Part shown: piece after piece, positions 8,884 through 17,133 of the stretch
How the letters are laid out: each line of letters begins with the position of its first letter
How positions within the stretch are numbered: position 1 is the first letter of the stretch
Assembly (NCBI GenBank): GCA_964536835.1
Contig: CAZIAZ010000040.1
Coordinates: 1-28,082 of the forward strand
DNA length: 28,082 bases
Source of the DNA: DAONFI01 sp035403485
GTDB lineage: Bacteria > Planctomycetota > Phycisphaerae > SM23-33
Direction of reading: 5' to 3'
Program-made: the position numbers and the translations under genes
Notes under the pieces: model-generated
What the model saw: only the letters and a program-made list of their open reading frames with translations
Told to the model about the DNA's origin: nothing
Databases searched by the model: none

Positions 8884-9246
8884 TTACGCTATGAGTTGAG
8901 GATACGGAGTGCCGATGAAGGTTGCGGCGACGGCTGATTTGAGGAATTCGAAGACGCTTTTACCCTGTTTTCTGCAGGTGGCAATGGCAGTCCACATTCT
9001 TTCGCAAAAACGCATGCCGGCATCGCTCCGTGTTCCCTGAGTAACTTTTCTGTCAATCACAACAAAACGAATCGTCTGTTCAGTTCCGTTATTCGTCGGT
9101 GGAACATCATCTCTTTTCAAAAAAAGAAAATATCGGTTTGCTCCGATTTCATCGAATCGGATTTTGATGTTCATCGCATCGGTATGCCCCGGCGGCCTGC
9201 GAACTTTCTGCAAAAAGATCTTTTTCAGCTTCGCGATTAGATACAG
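8884..9246 (-). pseudogene. IS66-family transposase (TnpC-like), C-terminal remnant
   Basis: The minus-strand frame is open from about 9246 to the stop at 8884 without a good start (only a TTG at 9213). It reads as the C-terminal end of an IS66-type DDE transposase: VPPTNNGTEQTIRF contains the final catalytic glutamate region. This is followed by IDRKVTQGTRSDAG and RMWTAIATCRKQGKSVFEFL, matching the family pattern of NN..E, RK...G..S..G and TCR.QG. The N-terminal two thirds, with the first two catalytic aspartates, are absent, as are the accessory genes and terminal repeats. It is a dead insertion relic lying between the RHS locus and the methyltransferase/HerA module. Confidence 0.8.
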
Positions 9247-9282
9247 CTATGACAGTTTCGGTTCATTTCTTAAAAACACCGC

Positions 9283-10530
9283 ATGATTGGGTCTGGTATG
9301 TTAAAGCTCAATCAGGTTCACAATCTCGATGTAATGTCGGGGTTAAAAAAATTGTCGTCGGAAAGCGTAGATATGGTTCTGACTTCTCCGCCGTATTGGA
9401 GCATGAGGGATTACGGCAAAGCTGCTACGGCTATTTGGGGCGGGGATGAAAAATGCGAACATGATTTTTCTGAAAAAATTACAACAAAACGGCAAAGCGG
9501 GACTTCAAAAACTGCACAGGTCGGCAATCATCAAAAGAAACTTGCAGATTTCAAACACACAAGCCAATTCTGCTGCAAATGCGGAGCGTGGCGAGGACAG
9601 CTCGGCCTTGAGCCGTCGATAGATTCGTATATCGAACATCTCGTCGGTGTCTTTGATGAAGCACATCGTGTCCTTAAAAAAACCGGTACATGCTGGGTGA
9701 ATCTCGGCGATACTTTTTACACCAATGCGGCTGGCGCGTACAGCCATGACAAGGTGGTTTCGCAAAAGTGGATTGAAGCTACCGGCTTGAATAAAGTTAG
9801 TGCGTTACGAAACAAGGGCGAATTGCCGTCAAAATGTCTTTCCATGATTCCTTTTCGTTTTGCGATGAAAATGGTGAATCACGGCTGGGTTTTGAGGAAT
9901 GTGATTATATGGCATAAGCCGAACTGCATTCCATCACCGGTCAAAGACAGGTTCGGCGTAGATTTTGAATATCTGTTTCTCTTTGCCAAATCGCGGAAGT
10001 ATTTCTTCAAACAGCAACGCGAGCCATCGCAAGACCATTCCAAGCCAAATCAAAATCTTTTAAGGAACAAACGAACTGTCTGGAAAATTTCACCGAAAGC
10101 ATCGGGAGAGGCGCATTTTGCGGTATTTCCCGAAAAATTGTGCGAGATACCGATAAAGGCAGGCTGTCCGACGGAAGTCTGTAAAAAATGCGGAATGCCA
10201 AAACTGGTTATCGACGGCGGAACAAATAATGACGCTTTCAATATCCGCGTTCGTGATGTCAAATATGACAGGTTAAAACATAGCGACAGAAAAGCATCAG
10301 AAAAAGAAGTTGAAAATTACAAGGAAGAGTACGTTTCAAAATCCAAGCCCAAAGTGATTATGGGTTGCAACTGCAATGCCGGATATAAACCCGGCGTAGT
10401 GCTCGATCCATTCATGGGTTCTGGCACGACGGGAATTGTTGCTAAAAAGCTGGGCAGGGATTTTATAGGCTTAGAGGTTAATCCTGATTATGTGAAGATT
10501 GCAGAGCGGAGAATCAAACAAGCTGCCTGA
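9283..10530 (+). CDS. Site-specific DNA methyltransferase, beta class (probable N4-cytosine or N6-adenine)
   Basis: 415 residues from 9283; an ATG at 9298 (MLKLNQVHNLDVM) is an equally possible start, as neither has a strong ribosome site. Catalytic motif IV, TSPPYW, lies at residues 34-39. The SAM-binding motif I, DPFMGSGTTG, lies at 375-384, followed by GLEVNPDYVKIA. Order IV, target-recognition region, then I defines the beta class. SPPY is usual for N4-cytosine enzymes, while many beta N6-adenine enzymes have DPPY, so N4-C is favoured but not certain. Extra cysteine pairs (CCKCG, CKKCG and CNCN) suggest zinc-ribbon inserts. The stop is two bases from the next start, so it forms an operon with the HerA-type ATPase. 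It probably marks host DNA for that partner. Confidence 0.85.
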   Translation: MIGSGMLKLNQVHNLDVMSGLKKLSSESVDMVLTSPPYWSMRDYGKAATAIWGGDEKCEHDFSEKITTKRQSGTSKTAQVGNHQKKLADFKHTSQFCCKCGAWRGQLGLEPSIDSYIEHLVGVFDEAHRVLKKTGTCWVNLGDTFYTNAAGAYSHDKVVSQKWIEATGLNKVSALRNKGELPSKCLSMIPFRFAMKMVNHGWVLRNVIIWHKPNCIPSPVKDRFGVDFEYLFLFAKSRKYFFKQQREPSQDHSKPNQNLLRNKRTVWKISPKASGEAHFAVFPEKLCEIPIKAGCPTEVCKKCGMPKLVIDGGTNNDAFNIRVRDVKYDRLKHSDRKASEKEVENYKEEYVSKSKPKVIMGCNCNAGYKPGVVLDPFMGSGTTGIVAKKLGRDFIGLEVNPDYVKIAERRIKQAA

Positions 10531-10532
10531 AG

Positions 10533-12503
10533 ATGGATATCGAAAAAATCGCCGCAAAGCTTGAACCTCTGATGCCTGATACTGTGAAATATTGGCTAAG
10601 GGTACGCGAGACGTCAGACGCCGATATAAGATCGCTGATTGAAAAGCAGATTATTTCCACCGCGTATGATAAACTTGGTGATTTTCATAAAAAAATTCTG
10701 TTATCGTTGCCATCTGAAAAAAATTCAAAAGGTGCAATCAATCTCGGAAGCATTCAATATGAATCTGGAAAATGGCCTTGCGGGATTTCAACAAGTGAAC
10801 TTTTGCAGAACATGGCGATTCTCGGAAGGTCTGGGGCTGGTAAAACCAATGTCGGATTTCATATTCTCAAACAACTGGCTGACAGGAAAATTCCATTTAT
10901 TTTCCTCGACTGGAAAAGAACCATGCGTCATCTGCTGCTGCAGATTAAAGCCAAAATCAATATATATACGGCAGGGCGGCCTTTGGCGAAGTTTCCGTTC
11001 AATCCGTTTGTTGTGCCGCCGGGAGTTGAAAGCAACGTTTATGTGAATCAGGTCGTAGATGTGATGGCTGATGCATTCACGCTTGGCGAAGGTTCAATGA
11101 GTTTGATGCGAAAGGCCATCTCGACTTTGTATGCTTCAAACAATCTCTGCCCGACTGTAAAAGAGATTATTACCGAAGTCGAAAAAATTCCAGACAAGGA
11201 AAGAGTCAGAAGCTGGAAGATTACGGCATTGCGTGCATTGGAAAGTTTGGAATTTTCGCAAACAACTTCAGGCAACAGAATAACGCAGTCGCAATTGGCT
11301 GAAAAATTTTTAACTGAAAATACAGTTATCGAACTTGACGCCTTATCACAGGAGAGCAAGCAATTTCTCGTGCCGATGGTGTGTTTATGGCTTTACTATG
11401 TGCGTCTGGAATCGCCGGAGCGGGAAAAGCTCAAACTGGTTATCTTCATTGAAGAAGCTCATCATGTTTTACACAAACGCGACCACAGGGCGAAAGAATC
11501 GGTCCTCGAAATGCTTTTCCGACAATGCCGGGAGTTGGGAATCGGAATCATCGTCCTCGACCAACATCCGCATTTATTGTCTGTGGCAGCATTGGGAAAT
11601 GTTTTTACTACAATCTGCCTGAACCAGAAAGACCCAATGGATATTAACAAGGCGGCGGCTGTCTCACTTGTTGACAGCGACGAGAAGAATATTTTCAGTA
11701 TGCTGTCTGTCGGACAGGGAATAGTAAAACTCCAAGACCGTTGGACTAAACCTTTTCTGGTAAAATTCCCGTTGGTTGATGTCAAAAAAGGTTTAATGAC
11801 TGATGATATGCTGGCGAGGTATTTCGCCCAAAACAATCGGCGAAAGACGGGTTCAATGCGAAATACGTCTGAAACCCTCGAATTCGAACGGGTTCCACGA
11901 GTTCCGATGTATGATATAGCCCTGGATGACGGTGAAATATATTTTATGGAAGATGTTCTGGCCTATCCGGATGATGGCGTGAAGGCGAGGTATAAACGGC
12001 TTGGATTTGGCGTTGGGTCGGGCAACAGAATAAAAGAAAAGCTACTGGAACAAGGCTGGCTTGAAACGCAGACTGTGGTTGTCGGTAGAACAAGGACTGT
12101 GCTTTTGAGACTTACACAACAGGCAAAGAAGGCATTGGGGGTTGAATCTGACCAGCCGCAACGCGGTTCGATTCTCCACGAGTATTGGAAGAATTTTTAT
12201 GCCCAGCGGTTCAGGGATGAAGGATATAAGGTTATTTTAGAAGCTCCCCGTAATTCGGGGAATGTGGATGTATTGGCGGTCAAGGACGGCAAAAGAATTG
12301 CCATTGAGATTGAGACGGGGAAGTCCGATATTTTGCAGAATGTCCGTCAGAATCTTTTGTCCGGTTTTGAGAATATTTTGATTGTTGCAACTGATATTCA
12401 GGCATTTAAAAAAGTTGAAACTGAACTCGCGAAAGCAGGTCTACTTGGAATCAAGAAAATTCAGGTTGTGTTGAAAGATGGTGCATGCAGGGATGAATTT
12501 TGA
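10533..12503 (+). CDS. HerA/FtsK-superfamily ATPase fused to a nuclease-like (Mrr/PD-(D/E)XK) C-terminal domain
   Basis: 656 residues. Walker A is GRSGAGKT at 98-105 and Walker B is LVIFIEEAH at 302-310 with the paired acids of HerA-type pumps. IIVLDQHP (339-346) fits the polar sensor strand. Residues about 470-535 resemble a winged helix. The C-terminus has NVDVLAVKDGKRIAIEIETG, which fits a restriction-endonuclease-like fold: Asp579, Glu592 and Glu594, then Lys597. The usual E-x-K appears as E-x-E followed by GK. HerA-type ATPases translocate along or encircle DNA as hexamers and often work with nucleases; here both parts are in one chain. Directly coupled to a DNA methyltransferase, it is best read as the effector of a restriction-like defence module. 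Activity and target are inferred. It could alternatively serve DNA repair or plasmid transfer. Confidence 0.8.
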   Translation: MDIEKIAAKLEPLMPDTVKYWLRVRETSDADIRSLIEKQIISTAYDKLGDFHKKILLSLPSEKNSKGAINLGSIQYESGKWPCGISTSELLQNMAILGRSGAGKTNVGFHILKQLADRKIPFIFLDWKRTMRHLLLQIKAKINIYTAGRPLAKFPFNPFVVPPGVESNVYVNQVVDVMADAFTLGEGSMSLMRKAISTLYASNNLCPTVKEIITEVEKIPDKERVRSWKITALRALESLEFSQTTSGNRITQSQLAEKFLTENTVIELDALSQESKQFLVPMVCLWLYYVRLESPEREKLKLVIFIEEAHHVLHKRDHRAKESVLEMLFRQCRELGIGIIVLDQHPHLLSVAALGNVFTTICLNQKDPMDINKAAAVSLVDSDEKNIFSMLSVGQGIVKLQDRWTKPFLVKFPLVDVKKGLMTDDMLARYFAQNNRRKTGSMRNTSETLEFERVPRVPMYDIALDDGEIYFMEDVLAYPDDGVKARYKRLGFGVGSGNRIKEKLLEQGWLETQTVVVGRTRTVLLRLTQQAKKALGVESDQPQRGSILHEYWKNFYAQRFRDEGYKVILEAPRNSGNVDVLAVKDGKRIAIEIETGKSDILQNVRQNLLSGFENILIVATDIQAFKKVETELAKAGLLGIKKIQVVLKDGACRDEF

Positions 12504-12513
12504 TGTAAAAGTT

Positions 12514-12565
12514 GGGCGGCGAGGGTTTGCGAGGGTTGGGGAGAGTGCAAACGCCATCACCGCCC
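12514..12565. other. Nested stem-loop downstream of the HerA gene
   Basis: GGGCGG (12514-12519) pairs with CCGCCC (12560-12565), and inside it GTTTGC (12525-12530) pairs with GCAAAC (12547-12552). It begins 11 bases after the HerA stop codon. There is no T-tract, so it is not a classical terminator. It may protect the mRNA end or be a structured leader or decayed element. Confidence 0.4.
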
Positions 12566-12727
12566 TGAGCCTATTGTTCCATCAATTCTCAACCGGTTAT
12601 TTGATGCCCTGAAAACATCAGAAAAAGTACCAAACATAAGCTTAGTAAAATGAATTCTTTCATCCGATGTTCCAGTTTTGACCGGCTCACGCTTTCAAAA
12701 AAGTTTATTAAAATTGTCTGCAACTGC

Positions 12728-13141
12728 CTAATATTGGTATTCGTCGTCTTCTTTTTTATACGCGAATTTCTTGCGTTCGAGTGGGACATGAATGCTGGAC
12801 GGCACGAGGTCGTAAGACGCTCCGCTTATGGCGTCAACGCCTACGCCGATGATTCCGCCAATGAGAATATTACCCGCAATAGCACTGTTGAACTGTTTTT
12901 TAACGACGACAGTTACAGGTTCATATATACTGCCGCCGACTACGATATTATGGTCGGAATTGCGTTTGAGCTCCATGGTTACCGGCGTTTTGCCCATATA
13001 TGTTCCATCGGCAGTTACATCTGCTCCGCTTGGGGTTGAGGAAACGCTGATTGACTGGGTCGTTCCGCGAGTTGCGGTAGCACAGCCGCCAACTGCTAAT
13101 CCGATAACAAACAATCCGAATGTCAAAAATGCCTTTTGCAT
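12728..13141 (-). CDS. PEGA-domain lipoprotein
   Basis: 137 residues. A lipoprotein signal peptide ends in the lipobox AVGGC (Cys19), so the protein should be lipid-anchored outside the cytoplasmic membrane. Residues about 29-80 form a PEGA domain (ISVSSTPSGADVTADGTYMG, then TPV), a small beta fold found in surface and cell-wall associated proteins. A glycine-rich hydrophobic stretch follows (IAGNILIGGIIGVGVDAISG), then DLVPSSIHVPL and a charged tail. A GGAAAGGG ribosome site precedes the ATG. The start is only 32 bp after the recombinase stop on the same strand, so the two could share a transcript. Lipoproteins of this layout are widespread and of unknown function; nothing links it to defence. 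Confidence 0.75.
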   Translation of the reverse strand: MQKAFLTFGLFVIGLAVGGCATATRGTTQSISVSSTPSGADVTADGTYMGKTPVTMELKRNSDHNIVVGGSIYEPVTVVVKKQFNSAIAGNILIGGIIGVGVDAISGASYDLVPSSIHVPLERKKFAYKKEDDEYQY

Positions 13142-13173
13142 AAAAACCCTTTCCGTTAAATTGTAAAATTGAC

Positions 13174-13803
13174 CTATACCGGGAAGCGGTCGAGAGTCCG
13201 TTTGGTCGTCGAAGCCATAATGTCAGCGTAAATCTGCGTTGTCGTTATGTTCGAATGGCCGAGCTGTTTTTGGACGAACCGGATATTTCCGTCGCTGGCC
13301 TCCAGCAATAATGAGGCGTATGTATGCCGGAGGCTGTGGATGGAAAATCGCGATTGAAGCTTTGCCATTACCGCACAACGTTTGAAAACTTTTTCGATGG
13401 CTCTTGTCGTCATATGTCCGCCGGTGTTGCTTGAAACAATCAGCGGGGCTTCCTTGGCTAACGACTCATTGATATTCCGCTTCCATTCCAGATATTCCTC
13501 GCAGTGCTGCCTAAATGGGCCTTTGAAAAGAACCCGACGTGCCTTGCTGCCTTTGCCCTTGCGGACTATTAGCGAGCAGATATTGTCATTGAGGAAAACA
13601 TCGCCACATTTGAGGGCTGCTATTTCCATAACACGCAGGCCGGTCGCCAATCCGAGGTGAACGATGAAGTAATCTCGAACGGCTATCTTTCCGCCTCTGG
13701 TTTTGGCTGAACATGCCCGCTGCTGGGCTGTGCTCAACAACCTGTCTGCCTCGCAATAGGTCAGGAACTTTCCGGGGTCCAACATCCAAGTACTGTTTTT
13801 CAT
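13174..13803 (-). CDS. Short tyrosine recombinase (catalytic domain only, FimB/XerD-like)
   Basis: 209 residues. All catalytic residues of the family are visible: Arg in GLATGLRVMEI, Lys in RKGKGSKAR, HSLRHTYAS (His-x-x-Arg), His in QLGHSN, and the nucleophile Tyr in TTTQIYAD. The N-terminal SAM-like DNA-binding domain of XerC/D and phage integrases (about 100 residues) is missing, and no frameshifted remnant is obvious upstream. The size and layout match fimbrial phase-switch recombinases such as FimB/FimE, which invert a neighbouring promoter segment. Two inverted 28-bp dif-like sites lie in the spacer directly upstream (13832-13859 and 14043-14070). It probably cuts and rejoins DNA there, or integrates the surrounding island. 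The enzyme class is certain, the target is inferred. Confidence 0.9.
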   Translation of the reverse strand: MKNSTWMLDPGKFLTYCEADRLLSTAQQRACSAKTRGGKIAVRDYFIVHLGLATGLRVMEIAALKCGDVFLNDNICSLIVRKGKGSKARRVLFKGPFRQHCEEYLEWKRNINESLAKEAPLIVSSNTGGHMTTRAIEKVFKRCAVMAKLQSRFSIHSLRHTYASLLLEASDGNIRFVQKQLGHSNITTTQIYADIMASTTKRTLDRFPV

Positions 13804-13831
13804 GGTTCTATGTCATTTTGTACGCTCCTTT

Positions 13832-13859
13832 TGTTCGTGTTTGGTACGAAAAGCGAACG
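13832..13859 (+). other. dif-like recombination site A (11-6-11)
   Basis: Left arm TGTTCGTGTTT, core GGTACG (13843-13848), right arm AAAAGCGAACG. The arms are an imperfect inverted repeat around the 6-bp core, the layout of tyrosine-recombinase crossover sites. The 12-mer TTTGGTACGAAA (13840-13851) is the exact reverse complement of 14051-14062 in site B, and a GTTC/GAAC element lies at the same distance from the core in both sites. It begins 28 bp in front of the recombinase start codon. Confidence 0.5.
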
Positions 13860-14036
13860 TTTTGAAAGAGCGGAAGTAAGTATAACTACTTTTCTAAAAG
13901 GCATTTATAGACGAAGTGTGGATTCTGGAGATTCGGCGGAAATGCCGACGAAATAAGCCGTCGGACATGCGGCAGAGTGATTTTAAGATGGCTGTTTAAA
14001 GGAAATTACGACGGAAATGGGCAGAATTTTGACAAT

Positions 14037-14074
14037 AAAAAAGGTTCAGATTTCGTACCAAATCTGAACCTTTT
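14037..14074 (-). terminator. Hairpin with T-tract, possible leftward terminator overlapping site B
   Basis: A perfect 15-bp stem (14039-14053 with 14060-14074) and a 6-base loop. On the minus strand the stem runs into TTTTTTATTG, as in a Rho-independent terminator. It could stop leftward transcription before the recombinase. The same bases form the arms of site B, so it may serve as either or both. The stem has only five G-C pairs, weak for a terminator. Confidence 0.4.
14043..14070 (-). other. dif-like recombination site B (11-6-11), inverted relative to site A
   Basis: Left arm GGTTCAGATTT, core CGTACC (14054-14059), right arm AAATCTGAACC. The arms are a perfect inverted repeat. The asymmetric core is the reverse complement of the core of site A, so recombination between the two would invert the roughly 200 bp between them. 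The site lies in a divergent spacer, upstream of both flanking genes. Confidence 0.5.
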
Positions 14075-14082
14075 ACGCCATC

Positions 14083-14111
14083 ATTATAGCCGAAAATGGG
14101 GTAAATGCAAA
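14083..14111 (-). promoter_or_regulatory. Possible leftward promoter
   Basis: On the minus strand a perfect TATAAT (14088-14083) has TTTGCA (14111-14106) 17 bp upstream, four of six matches to the -35 consensus. It would transcribe into the hairpin at site B and on toward the recombinase. A match in an AT-rich spacer can occur by chance. Confidence 0.28.
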
Positions 14112-14161
14112 GGAAAACACTAAAAAATAGCAATAATGGAATTGTCCACATATGGGAAATA

Positions 14162-14167
14162 TATAAT
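14162..14167 (+). promoter_or_regulatory. Possible -10 element for the methyltransferase gene
   Basis: TATAAT at 14162-14167, about 87 bp before the start at 14254. The best upstream hexamer, TTGTCC (14142-14147), is only 14 bp away, so the promoter would be non-standard. No ribosome site is visible before 14254. Confidence 0.22.
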
Positions 14168-14253
14168 GGATTGTTAAAATTCTTTGAGTATACTAAAGCT
14201 TTAGCGAGCAGTACTTAAAACGAGCCAACTTTTGCTCTAATTGTAGATATAAA

Positions 14254-17133
14254 ATGCCACAGCAAATAGTAGAAAAACTAAAAAAGCTTGACTTTTCAGC
14301 CGACTCTTTACCAAACGAACTCTTGTTTGTAGGTAATGATTATCATAATCAAGAGAATATCTCTTTTGAGCAAATACTTGTTTTGGAAAAAGCAAAGGTA
14401 CTCGGGGCTTGTGCTGTTTATTTTCGCCAAATTGAAGGTAGAGGTTTTGTTCCACAAATCGTAATTTTTGACAATTCTCAAAATGATTCTTCGCTTGACC
14501 TTTTAAGCATACATAAAAAAATATGGAGCAGTGACCTCGTTCCGCTTTATTACGTTTTCGATGACAAGGATGTTAAAATTTACAACTCTCGTAAACCTAT
14601 CCCTAAAAAACCTCATCTTGACCCTTTGGAAACAATTCCTCTAGTAGCAAAATTACAGGAAAAATATAATAAATTTTCTGCTTCATTTTTTGAAAATGGT
14701 AGCTTTTGGGAACTACCGGAGACTAATAAAGAGTTTAGCGCAGACAATAGTTCTCACAGCAAGCTTATAGCTGGTCTCAAAAAAATAAGAACAGAATTCA
14801 TCAGAGGTCAGAATGAAGCAATTTGTAATAAATTACTAGTATTAAGCATATTAGTTAAATATCTCGAAGAGCGCAATGGCGAAAATGACAAAGGTATTTT
14901 GCCCGAGGGATATTTTAAGAAATATGATGGAGCAACAAATTTTTGTGATGTTTTGCGTAAAGGAAAATGCCTAGATTTATTTAAAGACCTAAGTGTCGAA
15001 GTCAATGGTGGTATTTTTAAATTAACTGATATTGAACAGGATGAAATATCTTCAATTAACCATTCAGGTTTAGCTGATTTTTTGGATGCTAATAAAGAAG
15101 ACAGTCAATATGTTATATGGAGGCTATATGATTTCAACTATCTTACGGTTGAACTTATAAGCCGTATATATGAAGAATTTATTCCTAAAAGAAAAGATAT
15201 TGCATATACTCCATCGCATCTGGTTAATTTTATTATAGATGAAAGTATGCCAATAGATTCGCCACCTAGCAAAAGAATCAAACTTATAGATGTTAGTTGT
15301 GGATCAGGAATTTTTCTTGTAGCAGCATTTAAACGGTTGATTCAATGGTGGCAACAAGAGCGATATCGTGAAACAGGGAAAATCGTAAAACCGAATATTG
15401 CCACATTAAAATCAATATTAAGCAACTCAATTTATGGAGTGGATTTAGAAGGAGAAGCTGTACGCCTCGCAAAATTTAGTTTAACCGTAGCTTTCTGTGA
15501 TATGCTAAATCCTGCACGAATGTGGGAAGAATTAACAGAGCATAAGCTTCTGGACTTGAAAAATAATCTGATAGAACAGGATTTCTTTGATTTTATAGAA
15601 ACTGAAGATAAATTTGATTATGTAATCGGTAATCCCCCTTTTAATCCTCCGTTTGATGAACCTGATGAACGGAAAAAATATTGGACGAATATTAAAAAGA
15701 AGGTTTTGTTTGAATTTGATCCTCCAGATAATCATATAGCATTAGGCTTCTTACAAAAGGCTATGGGGTTGTTGAAAAAAGATGCCTTACTTGCGATGAT
15801 TATGCCTTCTGGGGCTTTGTTATATAACAATACGTTATCGCATCGAAAATGGTTTTGGGGAAAATATAATATTCCTCAAATTTTTGATTTTAGTTGCTTG
15901 AATTCTGTTTTGTTTCAAGGCAAAAATATTCCTATATCAGTGTTTTTTGCCCAGAACAAAACACCAGATAGTCAAGATATTCTCCATGCTGTCATAAAAA
16001 GGACGAATACTTCAAAAGAAAAGTTATATTTCGAAATAGATAAGTATGATTTATATTATGTTCCCAAAGAAATAGCACAGACAGAGCAATTAATATGGAA
16101 AGCAAATTTATTTGGAGGGGATTATGTTTTTTCTCTTTTAAAAAAAATGGAAAACTTACGATCGCTAGGTGAATATTTAAAACAAAAAAAGAAAAGAAAA
16201 TGGGTTTGTGGTGAAGGTTATATTATTGGAGATGGTGGCAAAAAAGCACCACATCTAACTGGAAAAAAAAGAATTCCAACGGAATCTTTTATTACCGATA
16301 AAATCACTAAAGATGACTTGGAAACTGAATATGCAAAATCATTTTACAGGACTGCTGAAAGAAATAAAGAAATATTTAAGGCGCCTCATGTTCTGATAAA
16401 GGAAACACCAAATTTACCAATAGTTTTTAAGAACGATGAAGACATCATTTTCAAAAATGAAATTATTGGCATTCATACGCCTGATTGTGACAAACCAGAA
16501 TTGCAAATATTACATGAGAATATTAAAACTAATAAAATATTATATGGAATGTTATTGCTATCGCAGAGTAGTCGTGCTGGAGTAAGTCGTTCAATAAAGA
16601 GTGTCCTTAAAAAAGATATAATGGCGTTGCCATATCCAGAGGATATGAAGTGTCTTAAATTATCTTTACCTGAGAAGATATTAAGTAACGATATAATTAA
16701 TTATTATTCAGAACAACTGGCAATAGGTGAAACCGCTCAAGTCAATGTCCGGAACGCAAAACCCCAAGAAATTCGGGATTTTGGGAAGATATTTTGTGAT
16801 TCTTTGAATTCAATTTACGGAAAAGAAGGTAAACAGTTTTATTCTTTGGATGTTATTGAATCCGATTCTTTCATTTGCTATCCGTTTGCATATGGCGAAC
16901 CAAAAGATTGCAAGAATATTTCTAAGAAGAAAACATCTGAAATAGAAAAAGGGAATCTGAGTAGCTTAATAGATAATCCAAAGGGGAGTATTTTATATAA
17001 ACGAATCATTACATTGTACGCAAAAGATATAGTTTATTTGATTAAGCCTAAAACTCTTAAATACTGGTTAAAATCTATTGCGTTGCGAGATGCAAGTGAA
17101 GTTTTTGAAGATTTAATTAGTAGTGGCTATTAA
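14254..17133 (+). CDS. Eco57I-like N6-adenine DNA methyltransferase of a restriction-modification pair
   Basis: 959 residues. The methylase core is clear: YTPSHLVNFIID (motif X, 318-329), LIDVSCGSGIFL (SAM-binding motif I, 344-355), IYGVDLEGEAVRLAK (motif II/III region) and IGNPPF (catalytic motif IV, 458-463), the gamma order of Eco57I/type I M-like enzymes that make N6-methyladenine. Residues 1-130 form a separate N-terminal domain (QIVIFDN, then IHKKIWSSD and VPLYYVFDD), as in other long defence-island methylases. The C-terminal third should recognise the target. The gene is markedly AT-rich compared with the chromosome on either side, a sign of horizontal acquisition. Its stop overlaps the GTG of the nuclease gene. 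I do not see PD-(D/E)XK residues in this chain, so cutting is probably done by the partner. Confidence 0.85.
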   Translation: MPQQIVEKLKKLDFSADSLPNELLFVGNDYHNQENISFEQILVLEKAKVLGACAVYFRQIEGRGFVPQIVIFDNSQNDSSLDLLSIHKKIWSSDLVPLYYVFDDKDVKIYNSRKPIPKKPHLDPLETIPLVAKLQEKYNKFSASFFENGSFWELPETNKEFSADNSSHSKLIAGLKKIRTEFIRGQNEAICNKLLVLSILVKYLEERNGENDKGILPEGYFKKYDGATNFCDVLRKGKCLDLFKDLSVEVNGGIFKLTDIEQDEISSINHSGLADFLDANKEDSQYVIWRLYDFNYLTVELISRIYEEFIPKRKDIAYTPSHLVNFIIDESMPIDSPPSKRIKLIDVSCGSGIFLVAAFKRLIQWWQQERYRETGKIVKPNIATLKSILSNSIYGVDLEGEAVRLAKFSLTVAFCDMLNPARMWEELTEHKLLDLKNNLIEQDFFDFIETEDKFDYVIGNPPFNPPFDEPDERKKYWTNIKKKVLFEFDPPDNHIALGFLQKAMGLLKKDALLAMIMPSGALLYNNTLSHRKWFWGKYNIPQIFDFSCLNSVLFQGKNIPISVFFAQNKTPDSQDILHAVIKRTNTSKEKLYFEIDKYDLYYVPKEIAQTEQLIWKANLFGGDYVFSLLKKMENLRSLGEYLKQKKKRKWVCGEGYIIGDGGKKAPHLTGKKRIPTESFITDKITKDDLETEYAKSFYRTAERNKEIFKAPHVLIKETPNLPIVFKNDEDIIFKNEIIGIHTPDCDKPELQILHENIKTNKILYGMLLLSQSSRAGVSRSIKSVLKKDIMALPYPEDMKCLKLSLPEKILSNDIINYYSEQLAIGETAQVNVRNAKPQEIRDFGKIFCDSLNSIYGKEGKQFYSLDVIESDSFICYPFAYGEPKDCKNISKKKTSEIEKGNLSSLIDNPKGSILYKRIITLYAKDIVYLIKPKTLKYWLKSIALRDASEVFEDLISSGY

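Noticed and set aside
12627..12634. GTACCAAA, part of the putative recombination site, near the left side of the recombinase region
   Set aside because: Only 8 bp match and there are no dyad arms around it, so it is not counted as a third site.
12589..12663. 24-codon hydrophobic frame on the minus strand (MKEFILLSLCLVLFLMFSG)
   Set aside because: It looks like a signal sequence but stops at once; no ribosome site and no continuation in another frame.
12650..13039. Plus-strand frame of 129 codons opposite the PEGA lipoprotein
   Set aside because: The lipoprotein on the other strand has a signal peptide, lipobox and PEGA motif; this frame has none of these.
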